From positions 310,001 through 374,000 of the forward strand of contig CANLOQ010000002.1 in assembly GCA_947492925.1 (NCBI GenBank): a stretch of DNA of 64,000 nt. The letters run 5' to 3'. Source of the stretch: an uncultured Sulfitobacter sp. (GTDB lineage Bacteria > Pseudomonadota > Alphaproteobacteria > Rhodobacterales > Rhodobacteraceae). Positions within the stretch are counted from its first letter, which is position 1. Each line of letters opens with the position of its first letter. Positions 36,249 through 45,031 of the stretch are shown piece after piece. A program made the position numbers and the translations under genes. The notes below the pieces were generated by a model, which ran no database searches, was not told the DNA's origin, and saw only the letters and a program-made list of their open reading frames with translations.

Positions 36249-37023
36249 TCCTACCCCGCTCGACGAAGCCCACGCCGCCATGATGGCCGCCGAAGAGGAC
36301 GACGCCGCGCGCCTGAAGTTCTACGAACGCATCGCGGATGTGGAACTGTTCCTGCTGCTGGAGGCTGAACCGGTGGACGACCAGATCAATCCGGTGGTGC
36401 TGGACGGCCAATACCTAATTGTCTTTGACCGCGCCCAACGCCTTGCGGCCTACGTGGGCGATGCGGCCCCCTATGTTGCGCTGTCGGGCCGTGCCATTGC
36501 GGGGATGCTCGAAGGTCAGGACCTTGGCCTTGCCATCAACATCGGTGTGGCCCCTTCCGAAATCCTGTTGCCCGCGGGTGCTGTTGCATGGCTGCGCGAC
36601 ACGCTGGCCCACGAAGCAGGCGAGGTTGAGGCCCGCATTGATCGTGTCGTGCCGCCCAAGGGTCTGCCTGAAACGCTGGTCGCCGCCATCGACGCCAAAC
36701 TCGCTACCGCCACAGGCATGGCAGCGGGGGCGTTTCTGGTGGGCGTTGAGTATCAGGGTGGCGGACGCGGGCATCTGCTGGCCTTTGTGGGCGCGATCCC
36801 CCGTGCACAAGACGCGTTGGTGCGTGCCGCTTCCGAGGCGCTGACGTTTTCGGGGATCGAGGCGGGTGCGATGGATGTGGGGTTTTTCACACCTGATGAT
36901 CCCACCGTCGCCAAACTGGCCAAGGTGGGCCTGCGGTTTGACCTGCCGCAGGGCGAGGGGCTGCAACACACGCCCCGCATGCCGCCGGGGTCGGACCCTT
37001 CAAAACCACCAATCCTGAAGTAA
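36241..37023 (+). CDS. SseB-domain protein
   Basis: The 260-aa soluble protein has an N-terminal SseB-like domain (residues about 20-125, FYERIADVELFLLLE ... GLAINIGVAPSEILLP). A second alpha/beta domain at 135-245 (FLVGVEYQGGGRGHLLAFVG) resembles the SseB C-terminal part. The family's role in Enterobacteria is poorly defined. It is translationally coupled to the UDG-family gene upstream. Confidence 0.8.
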   Translation: MTDPTPLDEAHAAMMAAEEDDAARLKFYERIADVELFLLLEAEPVDDQINPVVLDGQYLIVFDRAQRLAAYVGDAAPYVALSGRAIAGMLEGQDLGLAINIGVAPSEILLPAGAVAWLRDTLAHEAGEVEARIDRVVPPKGLPETLVAAIDAKLATATGMAAGAFLVGVEYQGGGRGHLLAFVGAIPRAQDALVRAASEALTFSGIEAGAMDVGFFTPDDPTVAKLAKVGLRFDLPQGEGLQHTPRMPPGSDPSKPPILK

Positions 37024-37126
37024 GCCCCGCTTTTGGTCACAGAAATGCGAGGCTGCCCGCGCGGCACGTGCATTTCGTCTTGCGAAGAACTACTCTAGTC
37101 CTACCCAACCGGACGAAAGACAGACC

Positions 37127-37603
37127 ATGACAGCCAGCACTCAAAACACCGCATCAAACCGGACCCGCCGCACGTTTCTTGTGGGCGGCCTCGCTGTGAT
37201 CGCGGTGGCGGGCATGGGGACCGCCCGCTGGTTCAATGTCGCCGCCGACGTGGGCAGCGGCGATATCAGCGCGCCCGACGCCCTGCGCGCGGCCAAGGCC
37301 GGGGAAATCACCCTTGTTGATATCCGACGCCCCGACGAATGGGCGCGCACGGGCATCGGCGCGGGGGCCGTGCCCATCGACATGCGTGCGACCGATTTTG
37401 TCGACCAATTGCTTGTGGCAACCAATGGACAGACCGACACACCGGTCGCCCTGATCTGCGCACGCGGTGTCCGCTCGGCGCGATTGTCAGCGCGTCTGAG
37501 GGAGGCTGGCTTTACCCAGGTGCTGAACGTACCCGAAGGCATGCTGGGTTCCGGTGCCGGTGCAGGCTGGATCAAGCGCGGCCTGCCGGTCACGCAGCCC
37601 TAG
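37127..37603 (+). CDS. membrane-anchored or exported rhodanese-like protein
   Basis: The 158-aa protein starts with a twin-arginine-like, hydrophobic leader (TRRTFLVGGLAVIAVAGMG), either a Tat signal or an anchor. A rhodanese domain follows with ITLVDIRRPDEWARTGIG and the active-site Cys in LICARGVRSARLSARL. It would transfer sulfane sulfur on the periplasmic side. It converges with opgH with only 1 bp between them. Confidence 0.85.
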   Translation: MTASTQNTASNRTRRTFLVGGLAVIAVAGMGTARWFNVAADVGSGDISAPDALRAAKAGEITLVDIRRPDEWARTGIGAGAVPIDMRATDFVDQLLVATNGQTDTPVALICARGVRSARLSARLREAGFTQVLNVPEGMLGSGAGAGWIKRGLPVTQP

Positions 37604-37604
37604 A

Positions 37605-39479
37605 TTACTCTGCCGGGATATCGCGCACAATCTGCGCTTTGATCCGCGCCCGCGCCGCCAATGCTTGCGTCAGGATCGCGGGTTCGCGCAGGGTATAGGG
37701 GCTGTTCAACGCCAGACCTTTCGGCGCGGACTGCGCGACATTCACCGCCGACAGCGCCGACAAAGGCACCGCCAGCACAAGGCTTGCCGCAATCGGAACG
37801 AGCCAGAGCGAGACCAGACCCGCCAGCAACCCGACGAGCAGCATGGCGCCCAGCACGGTCTCCATCCAATGAAACTTAAGCAGGGTCACAAACCCGTAGC
37901 GCTGGGCATCGCGCTGTTGCGGGGCCCAGGGCTCTGACCGCGTGAACGTCGCGCGCAGCACGGCCTTTGTCTGTTGGATCATCGTAATGGGCGCATAGGC
38001 GATGGACAGCGCCACCTCGACCAGAAACGCCGTCAGAAACGCACGGTGCCCGCCGAAAATCCGCGTCGCGGCTGGGGTGAAGGCAATGATTGCAGCGGCG
38101 GCCACCTTGGGGGCCAGCAGCATGGCGTACATGATCACCAGAAAAACCGCCGAATCGATATGGCTCATCGCGGGCGGCCAGTCGGGAAACAGTGGGTTCG
38201 CCTCGTTAAAATAGCGGATCACGTTGGTTTCCGCGTCCTTGCCCAGCAGCGCCCAGATCACCAGCAGGGCAAACCACGCCGGCGACAAAAGATAGCTGAC
38301 CGCACCATGAAACAGATGAAACCGCGACACCGGATGCAGCCCCTTGGTGCCCAGCAGCCGCAGGTGTTGCAGATTGCCCCGACACCAGCGCCGGTCGCGC
38401 AGGGTGTGGTCGATCAGCGTGCCGGGCGTTTCCTCAAAGCTGCCGGTGACGCGCGGCAAAAACCGCACCCGCCAGCCCGCGCGCCGCAGAAGGCCCGCTT
38501 CAACAAAGTCGTGGCTCAGGATCAGATCATCGCGCCCGCGTGCCCTCAGATGCGGCAGGCCCGCGCTTTCGGCAAAGGCCCGTGTGCGGATGATCGCATT
38601 ATGGCCCCAGTAATTCCCTTCCGAACGGGACCACAGCGCCAGCCCCTCGGCCAGCAGCCAGCCGTATGCGATATTGGAGAATTGCTGCAACCGGGCAAAC
38701 AGGGTCTCGGCCCCGATCAGCATGGGAAACGACTGGATCAGCCCTGCATCGGGGTCCGCGCTCAACTCAGACGCCAGCCGCTCGATCGCGCGGCCCGTCA
38801 TCAGGCTGTCGGCGTCCAGCACCAACATCCCTTCATAGGGCGCACCCCAGCCTGTGACCCAATCAAGGATATTGCCGACCTTCTTGTCGGTATTGGCAGC
38901 GCGCCGGCGGTAATGAACGGGAAAGGGTGCCGTGGCGCGCAACCGCTCGAACCCCTGCCATTCCTGTGCTGCAATCGCATCGTCGCGGGTGTCGGACAGG
39001 ACAAACAGCGTATACCGGTGCGGCCCGTCGCGCACTGCCAGATCGTCCAGCATCGCGGCGGCATTGCCGAACACGTCCCAAGGCACTTCGTTGTAGACCG
39101 GCACCAGCAACGCCACGTCCAGCGGGGCCAAATCCTGCGGCGCGCGTGCCTTTGCGTCTTCGCGCGCCAGCAGTCCCGCAATCGCCACGGCGACGGTGCT
39201 GACCGACAGCGTGACCCAGACAAACGTAGCGCCGATCATGCACAACAGCGCCCATTCAAGCCCCGTCATGCCCGCGCCCGCCAGCCACGCATACATTCCG
39301 TACATCAGGCACAGCGTGGCGATCAACGCGGGGAAAAAGACCGCAACACGCCAGATGGCGGGCCGGTCCGGCGCGGCGCTGGTCGCGCGGCGGGCAGGTG
39401 CCTTTGCCAGATCCTGCGCCTCCATCACCAATGGCGCGCGGGGCGGCATGGCCTGGGGCTGAGGGGGCGCGTGCATCAT
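37605..39479 (-). CDS. opgH: periplasmic glucan glucosyltransferase OpgH (MdoH)
   Basis: OpgH polymerises UDP-glucose into the beta-glucan backbone and passes it across the inner membrane. The start at 39479 gives an ATGA overlap with opgG; a more upstream ATG at 39491 is possible. The 624-aa protein has N-terminal membrane helices, a GT2 catalytic domain (ALLVPVYNE, LVLDADSLMTG, RDDLILSHDFVE, the RRWCRGN motif) and a C-terminal set of helices. It is shorter than the ~850-aa enterobacterial form but usual for alphaproteobacteria. Confidence 0.94.
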   Translation of the reverse strand: MMHAPPQPQAMPPRAPLVMEAQDLAKAPARRATSAAPDRPAIWRVAVFFPALIATLCLMYGMYAWLAGAGMTGLEWALLCMIGATFVWVTLSVSTVAVAIAGLLAREDAKARAPQDLAPLDVALLVPVYNEVPWDVFGNAAAMLDDLAVRDGPHRYTLFVLSDTRDDAIAAQEWQGFERLRATAPFPVHYRRRAANTDKKVGNILDWVTGWGAPYEGMLVLDADSLMTGRAIERLASELSADPDAGLIQSFPMLIGAETLFARLQQFSNIAYGWLLAEGLALWSRSEGNYWGHNAIIRTRAFAESAGLPHLRARGRDDLILSHDFVEAGLLRRAGWRVRFLPRVTGSFEETPGTLIDHTLRDRRWCRGNLQHLRLLGTKGLHPVSRFHLFHGAVSYLLSPAWFALLVIWALLGKDAETNVIRYFNEANPLFPDWPPAMSHIDSAVFLVIMYAMLLAPKVAAAAIIAFTPAATRIFGGHRAFLTAFLVEVALSIAYAPITMIQQTKAVLRATFTRSEPWAPQQRDAQRYGFVTLLKFHWMETVLGAMLLVGLLAGLVSLWLVPIAASLVLAVPLSALSAVNVAQSAPKGLALNSPYTLREPAILTQALAARARIKAQIVRDIPAE

Positions 39480-41005
39480 GGTTGGGTCCACCGATAAAGC
39501 CAGACCTCCGACAAAGGCTCCCCGCCGATACGCAATTGCGCGCGAAACTCGGCATAGACGTCCTCACCGGGGTCAAAGGTAAACGCCAGACGCGGCCCTT
39601 TGGTTTCCGGATTCATCTGCACTATGCCCGGTGTGACACTGCCCTTTGTGGTGCGCAGGATGATCTCGATCTCGCCCAGATCGTCCGGCACCCGCTCCGA
39701 GGGGCCAAAATCAATCGCCACAATCTGCCCGCCTTCGGGGCGGCCCCCTATGGCAGTGTTCAGCACCTTCACCGGCACATCCGCCGTCGCCGCCACCGGG
39801 TCCGCGCCCCAGTGCAGCGTATAGCTCATGCTGTGCTCTGCACCCGCCTTGATCCCACCGGAGGGACGCCAATAGCTGACGATATTGTCATAGATCTCAA
39901 GGTCCGCCGGAATCTCCACAAGCGTAACCGACCCCGGCCCCCAATCCTCACCCGGAGTGATCCAGACGGCAGGGCGGTTGTGATAAAGCGCCTCAAGGTC
40001 GTTGAAATCCGAAAACTGCCGCTTGCGCTGCAAAAGGCCGAAACCACGCGGATTATTGTCACCAAAGGCGCTGATCTGCAGGCTTGTGGGGTTGGACAGC
40101 GGCCGCCAGATCACCTCGCCCGCGCCGTTGTGAATGAGCAACCCGTCACTGTCATGCACGGCGGGGCGGAAATCAGAGAACCGCTGGCGCATGGTGTCAT
40201 CAAACAGGAACATGGATGTCAGCGGCGCGATGCCCACATGGCTCATATCCTCGCGGGCAAAGACTGTGGCACTGACCTTCATTTGCAGAACGGTGCCATG
40301 GGTGATGTCAAAGCGATACGCACCGGTGCACGACGGACTGTCCAGCAGCGCGTGCAGCGTGATCATATCGCTGCCAGCCTTGGGGCGTTCCAGCCAGAAG
40401 GCCGTGAAATCGGGAAATTCCTCTCCCGCGGGATCGCCTGTATTCAGCGCAAGACCGCGGGCGGACAGCCCGTAAATCTCGCCCGTGCCGATGCCGCGGA
40501 AATAGCTGGCGCCCTGAAAGACCGCGTATTCCTGAAAGATGCCCGATTGCTCAAGCTCCGCGCGCAGGCGCAGGCCGGAATAGCCCAGCGTCTCGTCAAT
40601 TTCCACGTCGGGGAATTTGTCGGTGGTGTCGAACACGCCCATATCAAAGCCGACCTTGCGCGCCATGCCGCCTTCGACCACATGCATGCCCACCGCCTGC
40701 GGAAAGTACAGACCGGGCGGAAACACGTCGACCCGCTGCGGCGCATCCGTGCCCTCCCACAGAGCATTGCGCCCGTCGAACCAGATCTTGCGATATTGGT
40801 CATAGGTCAGGTTGCGCCAGCTTTCGGGGATTTCGGGGCGCGGCACATAGGCCTTTGCGGCCAATGCGCGGGCGCGGTTTTTCACGGTATCGGCGTCGAA
40901 AGGCGTGCTTTCACCGCCCAGTTGCAGCCCCGGCTCTGCCGCCAAGGCTGCGGTTGGTACAGCGGCCAGCGCGACAAGGGATTTCAGAACATCGCGCCGG
41001 ATCAT
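39476..41005 (-). CDS. opgG: glucan biosynthesis protein OpgG/OpgD (MdoG family)
   Basis: The start is MIRRDVLKSLVALAAVP at 41005, in an ATGA overlap with opgC; 509 aa. An Arg-Arg signal suggests Tat export, as in OpgD. The MdoG domain fills the protein: YDQYRKIWFDGRNALW, YFRGIGTGEIYGLSARG, SMFLFDDTMRQRFSDFRP and SDFNDLEALYHNRPAVWI are landmarks. Recent work on the family shows beta-glucan cleavage by some members. It acts in the periplasm between OpgH and OpgC. Confidence 0.93.
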   Translation of the reverse strand: MIRRDVLKSLVALAAVPTAALAAEPGLQLGGESTPFDADTVKNRARALAAKAYVPRPEIPESWRNLTYDQYRKIWFDGRNALWEGTDAPQRVDVFPPGLYFPQAVGMHVVEGGMARKVGFDMGVFDTTDKFPDVEIDETLGYSGLRLRAELEQSGIFQEYAVFQGASYFRGIGTGEIYGLSARGLALNTGDPAGEEFPDFTAFWLERPKAGSDMITLHALLDSPSCTGAYRFDITHGTVLQMKVSATVFAREDMSHVGIAPLTSMFLFDDTMRQRFSDFRPAVHDSDGLLIHNGAGEVIWRPLSNPTSLQISAFGDNNPRGFGLLQRKRQFSDFNDLEALYHNRPAVWITPGEDWGPGSVTLVEIPADLEIYDNIVSYWRPSGGIKAGAEHSMSYTLHWGADPVAATADVPVKVLNTAIGGRPEGGQIVAIDFGPSERVPDDLGEIEIILRTTKGSVTPGIVQMNPETKGPRLAFTFDPGEDVYAEFRAQLRIGGEPLSEVWLYRWTQP

Positions 41006-42249
41006 GCGGTCCCCTTCACGCGCCAGGGCTGCGATTTGAACCAGCCCGCGCCATAGGCAACCACCACCAGCACGCAAGCGCCAAAGAGGTTCACCATCAG
41101 CGAGGTGAACGTGTCGCGCCCCGCCACATCCATCATGAAGCCCATGAACCGCGCCAGAAACATTGACGTGACAAACACCGCAAGGCTTTGCTGTCCGACC
41201 TTGAGAATGATCGCGAGCATCTTCGTCCAGACCCGCGCCAGCGCCCCGTCGCCCGAGGGCAGCAGGTTGTTCCCCTTGTCGCCCGCCATCACCCAGACGA
41301 GATAGGCAAGGGCCAGAAAATGCACGTATCGCAGGATGCCGAAATCGCTTTTGTCGATCAGCGGCTTGTACGCGCTGCGCCAGTCCCGCGCCCAGTCAAA
41401 TCCCAGCTCGCGGATGCCAATATTGCTGAGCGGGATATTGGCCAGCACCAAAAACGCCGCCACACCCAGAAGCAGCGTGGTCACAGGCGGCTTGGGCAGC
41501 CAGCCGCGCATGAAGGCGAAACCGGTGAAAAAGATCAGCTGCCAGCCGAAGGGATTGAAGAACCACGTGCGGTCCGTCCACGGCTCCGCCGGGAATTCCA
41601 GATGCAGATGGGCCAGCCCGAACTGGCCCAGAAGGGCGGTTTGCCCCATCAGCCACACACCGATGACAAAACCCGCGACCAGCCGCAGATCAATCCGGCT
41701 CAGCCACATCACAATCGGCATCATCAGCAGAACGATCATATACATCGGCAGAATGTCGAAATAATTCGGCACCCAGCGCAGGGTCATGAACGACAGCAGC
41801 ATGTTGGAATTGTCCCATTTGTCGCTTTCGACAAAGATCATCCAAAGGTTTAGCTGTCCCCAGTAATTGCGCCCCGTGATGTCCAGATCGGTCAGGAAAA
41901 CCGTCAGCGCCAGCGTGGCAAAGAACAGCCCCACATGCGCCCAATAGACCTGCCAGACACGGAACAGCACCCGCGCCGTGCCCAGAAGCCATCCCGCGCG
42001 GTCGAACCCGCCGCCAAAGGCGATGGCGCTGGCCATGCCGGAACAGAACACGAAAATCTCGGTTGCGTCGGAAAAGCCCCAGCGGGCGGGGATCCATGAG
42101 GTCAGAAAGTTGCCGGGTGTGTGGGCAATGAGGATGATAAACATCGCAATGCCGCGAAAGAAATCCAGCCGCAGATCGCGCACGCGCGGGGCGGCCTTGG
42201 CTGCGCTCACGGCAGGCGAGGGGACAGAGGAGGCGTCAGCAAGAGTCAT
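41002..42249 (-). CDS. opgC: OpgC family protein (glucan succinyl/acyltransferase)
   Basis: The 415-aa protein has about ten membrane helices and the OpgC-family start RDLRLDFFRGIAMFIILIAHTPGNFL. In Rhodobacter and Brucella OpgC adds succinyl groups to periplasmic glucans, making them anionic. Here it is the first gene of the opgC-opgG-opgH operon, with 4-bp overlaps throughout. A Pro/Ala-rich N-terminal tail precedes the first helix. Confidence 0.92.
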   Translation of the reverse strand: MTLADASSVPSPAVSAAKAAPRVRDLRLDFFRGIAMFIILIAHTPGNFLTSWIPARWGFSDATEIFVFCSGMASAIAFGGGFDRAGWLLGTARVLFRVWQVYWAHVGLFFATLALTVFLTDLDITGRNYWGQLNLWMIFVESDKWDNSNMLLSFMTLRWVPNYFDILPMYMIVLLMMPIVMWLSRIDLRLVAGFVIGVWLMGQTALLGQFGLAHLHLEFPAEPWTDRTWFFNPFGWQLIFFTGFAFMRGWLPKPPVTTLLLGVAAFLVLANIPLSNIGIRELGFDWARDWRSAYKPLIDKSDFGILRYVHFLALAYLVWVMAGDKGNNLLPSGDGALARVWTKMLAIILKVGQQSLAVFVTSMFLARFMGFMMDVAGRDTFTSLMVNLFGACVLVVVAYGAGWFKSQPWRVKGTA

Positions 42250-42281
42250 TTATGTGTCTTACACCTGTTCGCGGCGGAATG

Positions 42282-43631
42282 TCATTGCGCCGGGATGGAC
42301 CGGGCGCGCGACAGTTGGGCAAAGCGCGTGGCAGCAAAGCGATCTTCGCGCCCCGCACGCAGGGTGAGTCTTTCCTGCAAGACCTGCTCTGCGCCGTCGA
42401 AATGGCCCGCGCGCAGGCCCGCGTCAATGGTGATCCGCTCAAACACGTCGCGCTGGGCATGTGATCCGCCGATGGTCTGGATTTTTGGGCGGGCATTTGC
42501 CAGTTGCACAAAGGCATCGCCATAGCGCCCCTCGGCAAAGGCGTTCAGTCCGGCAAGGGCGGCAAGGCCGGGATCGGCCACACGCTCGGCCATGTCGCCG
42601 GTCTGGCGGGCATCGCGGGCAAACCGCGCGCTCATCTGTTTGGCGGCATCGCCTTTCGACGCGCCTGCGAGGGCCAGTTGATAGTGCAGATCGGCAAAGA
42701 CAACGCAGCCGTCGTCGATCCGGTTTTCCGCCAGCGCGCCCAGCTCGTTCCAGCGTGCGCCCACGTCCATCCCCTCCAGCTCCAGCCGCATCAGTAGCGA
42801 GGTGGCATTGGCGATATCGCGGTAATCATCGGTCTTGTCGGCCCTGATCTGGCTGTCATAGAGCGCCAGCGCCACGTCCCGTTCACCCCGGTCCAGATGC
42901 AGCAGCGCCTTGTGCCACCACACGTGGTAGCGGAAATTGTTCGACCCGTCCCAAGCGCTCGCGTGATCTTCGATCAGCGTGATGCCCGCATCCGGTTCGG
43001 CCCGCATGTCGTGCACATGGGCCACCGCGTGCAGCCCCCATGCGTCATCCGGCGCGTAGGTCAGACCGGCACGGCCCGCCAGCTCTGCCGCCGCGTAATC
43101 CCCTGTTTCCTCAAGCGTAAAGGCATGGCACCCCATCACATAACCGCGCAGCGGGTGGTTGCAGTCATGCGCGGGCAAGACCCGTTGGATTGACGCACGC
43201 ATGCCCGCCGCATCGCCCAGAATGAACCTGATGGCGTGGCTGGTCTTGGCCGTCAGCGTGTCCTGCGGCAGCGCGTCAAGAATACGCTCCAACGCGGCAA
43301 TCGCGCCCGTGGGGCTGTCGGCCAACCAGCAATCCAGCGCCTCGATCCACCCTTCCTCGCGTGGTGTGACATCGCCCTGCGCCCGCGCGGCATGTGCCGC
43401 AGTGCGGGCATCTTCGGCCACCTGCCACATCTCGGCGCGGCCCATCATCAGTGAAAACAGCCCCCGCGCCGCATGCCCCATCGCAAAGCCCGGTTCCGCC
43501 TCAAGCACAGCACCCAAATGCTGCGGGGTTGCCGCCTTGTGCGCAAGAAACGCGCGGATCATTCCGTTCCATTCTGAAACGGAACTGTCCGCAGACAGCG
43601 TGATGGGGGCATTGCAAATGTCGGTCTTCAT
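42282..43631 (-). CDS. tetratricopeptide repeat protein, TTC38 family
   Basis: The start is MKTDICNAPITLSAD at 43631; 449 aa, soluble. Repeated helical hairpins run through the protein (AFLAHKAATPQHLGAVLEAEPG, EEGWIEALDCWLADSPTGAIAALE, GLHAVAHVHDMRAEPDAGI), matching the TTC38-type TPR family. Its biochemical role is unknown. It ends 32 bp before opgC begins, so it could read into the opg operon. Confidence 0.82.
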   Translation of the reverse strand: MKTDICNAPITLSADSSVSEWNGMIRAFLAHKAATPQHLGAVLEAEPGFAMGHAARGLFSLMMGRAEMWQVAEDARTAAHAARAQGDVTPREEGWIEALDCWLADSPTGAIAALERILDALPQDTLTAKTSHAIRFILGDAAGMRASIQRVLPAHDCNHPLRGYVMGCHAFTLEETGDYAAAELAGRAGLTYAPDDAWGLHAVAHVHDMRAEPDAGITLIEDHASAWDGSNNFRYHVWWHKALLHLDRGERDVALALYDSQIRADKTDDYRDIANATSLLMRLELEGMDVGARWNELGALAENRIDDGCVVFADLHYQLALAGASKGDAAKQMSARFARDARQTGDMAERVADPGLAALAGLNAFAEGRYGDAFVQLANARPKIQTIGGSHAQRDVFERITIDAGLRAGHFDGAEQVLQERLTLRAGREDRFAATRFAQLSRARSIPAQ

Positions 43632-43825
43632 GGGGCGCGGCCTTTCGCATGTCGGTCTTGTTGCCATACAGATACGCGGGAACGCCTGCGCAACAAACGG
43701 CTAAGCGGCTTGGTACACGCCAACGTGAAGCGTCCGGTCGCTTTCGTGAGGTATTGTGTCATAAACTGCCGAAAAACCCTGCCGGATCAGCGGTTTCCCG
43801 CACAATGGGTTAGGTTTCTCGCCAA

Positions 43826-45031
43826 CTATTTCGGCAATCCGGCCCCCGCAGGCCCCCATGTTTCAAGCACCTCTGCGGTGTCCTGCCCGAAACGCGGCGG
43901 CGCGCGGTCATAGCGCACGGGCGTGGCAGAGAACTTCAGCGGGTTGCCCAAAAGCGACAGCTGCCCGCCTTCCACATCCGCGCGCGGTATCCCGACCACC
44001 GCATCCCGGGCCTGCGCCTGATCTGATGTCAGCGCCCCCGCAATCGTGTTGATCGGCCCGCAAGGCACGCTCACCGCGCGCAACCGCGCCAGCAGATCAT
44101 CCTTATCCAGTGCCGCCATCGCGGGGCGGATCGCGGGCATCAAATCCGCGCGGTGCTTGATGCGGCCAAGGTTCGTTGTAAACCGCCCGTCCGCTGCAAC
44201 GTCCCTCAACCCCAGCGCATCGCAAAACCTCTGAAACTGCGCGTCATTGCCAACCGCCAGCAGGATATGCCCATCGGCACATTCAAACGCATCGTAAGGC
44301 ACGATATTGGGGTGCGCATTGCCGCGCCGTTCCGGCAACTGGCCGGAGGTCAGATAATTCGTCCCTTCATTGATCAGCCACGCCATCGAACTGTCTACCA
44401 GTGACAGATCAATGTGCTGGCCTTCGCCCGTCTGGTCGCGGTGGCGCAGGGCCGCCAGAATCCCGATCGTCGCGTACATCCCGCACATCACATCCGCGAT
44501 GCCCACGCCCACTTTCATTGGTGCGCCGTCCGGTTCTCCGGTGATCGACATGATCCCGCCAAACCCCTGCGCCATCAGGTCATAGCCCGGCTGGGCACGG
44601 TTCGGTCCCGTTTGCCCGTAGCCGGAGATGGAGCAATAGACGAGCGCAGGGTGAGCCGCACAAAGCGTCGCGTGATCCAGCCCGTATTTCTTCAGCCCAT
44701 CGGGCTTGAAATTCTCGATCACGATATCGGCCCGCGCCGCGAGATGACGCAGAATGCGCTGGCCCTCTGGGTCGGCAATATCCACCGCGATGGAGCGCTT
44801 ATTGCGGTTCGCGGCCATGAAGTACGCGGACAAGTCGGTAGGATTGCCATCGCGGTCCCGCGCATAGTTCGGCCCCCAACCGCGCGTATCATCGCCCCCC
44901 GTCTTGGGGTTCTCGACCTTGATCACCGTCGCCCCCAGATCGCCCAGCAGTTGCGTGCAGGTCGGCCCGGCCAGAATACGGCTCAGGTCCAGCACAAAAA
45001 CCCCGTCGAGCGCGCCCTTAGATGCGGCCAT
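43826..45031 (-). CDS. CaiB/BaiF family III CoA-transferase
   Basis: The start is MAASKGALDGVFVLDLS at 45031, overlapping the end of the ThDP gene by 14 bp; 401 aa. Landmarks are SRILAGPTCTQLLGDLGATVIKVE, the ADIVIENFKPDGLKKYG segment, and the catalytic Asp in PGYDLMAQGFGG. These enzymes move CoA between carboxylic acids through aspartyl-CoA thioester chemistry. Substrates cannot be read from sequence. Coupling to a ThDP enzyme hints at a short catabolic route. Confidence 0.9.
   Translation of the reverse strand: MAASKGALDGVFVLDLSRILAGPTCTQLLGDLGATVIKVENPKTGGDDTRGWGPNYARDRDGNPTDLSAYFMAANRNKRSIAVDIADPEGQRILRHLAARADIVIENFKPDGLKKYGLDHATLCAAHPALVYCSISGYGQTGPNRAQPGYDLMAQGFGGIMSITGEPDGAPMKVGVGIADVMCGMYATIGILAALRHRDQTGEGQHIDLSLVDSSMAWLINEGTNYLTSGQLPERRGNAHPNIVPYDAFECADGHILLAVGNDAQFQRFCDALGLRDVAADGRFTTNLGRIKHRADLMPAIRPAMAALDKDDLLARLRAVSVPCGPINTIAGALTSDQAQARDAVVGIPRADVEGGQLSLLGNPLKFSATPVRYDRAPPRFGQDTAEVLETWGPAGAGLPK

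Noticed and set aside
37974-41056. Two ~500-550-codon plus-strand frames opposite opgH and opgG
   Set aside because: Arg/Gln/His-rich shadow translations without motifs; the minus-strand OPG genes are unambiguous.
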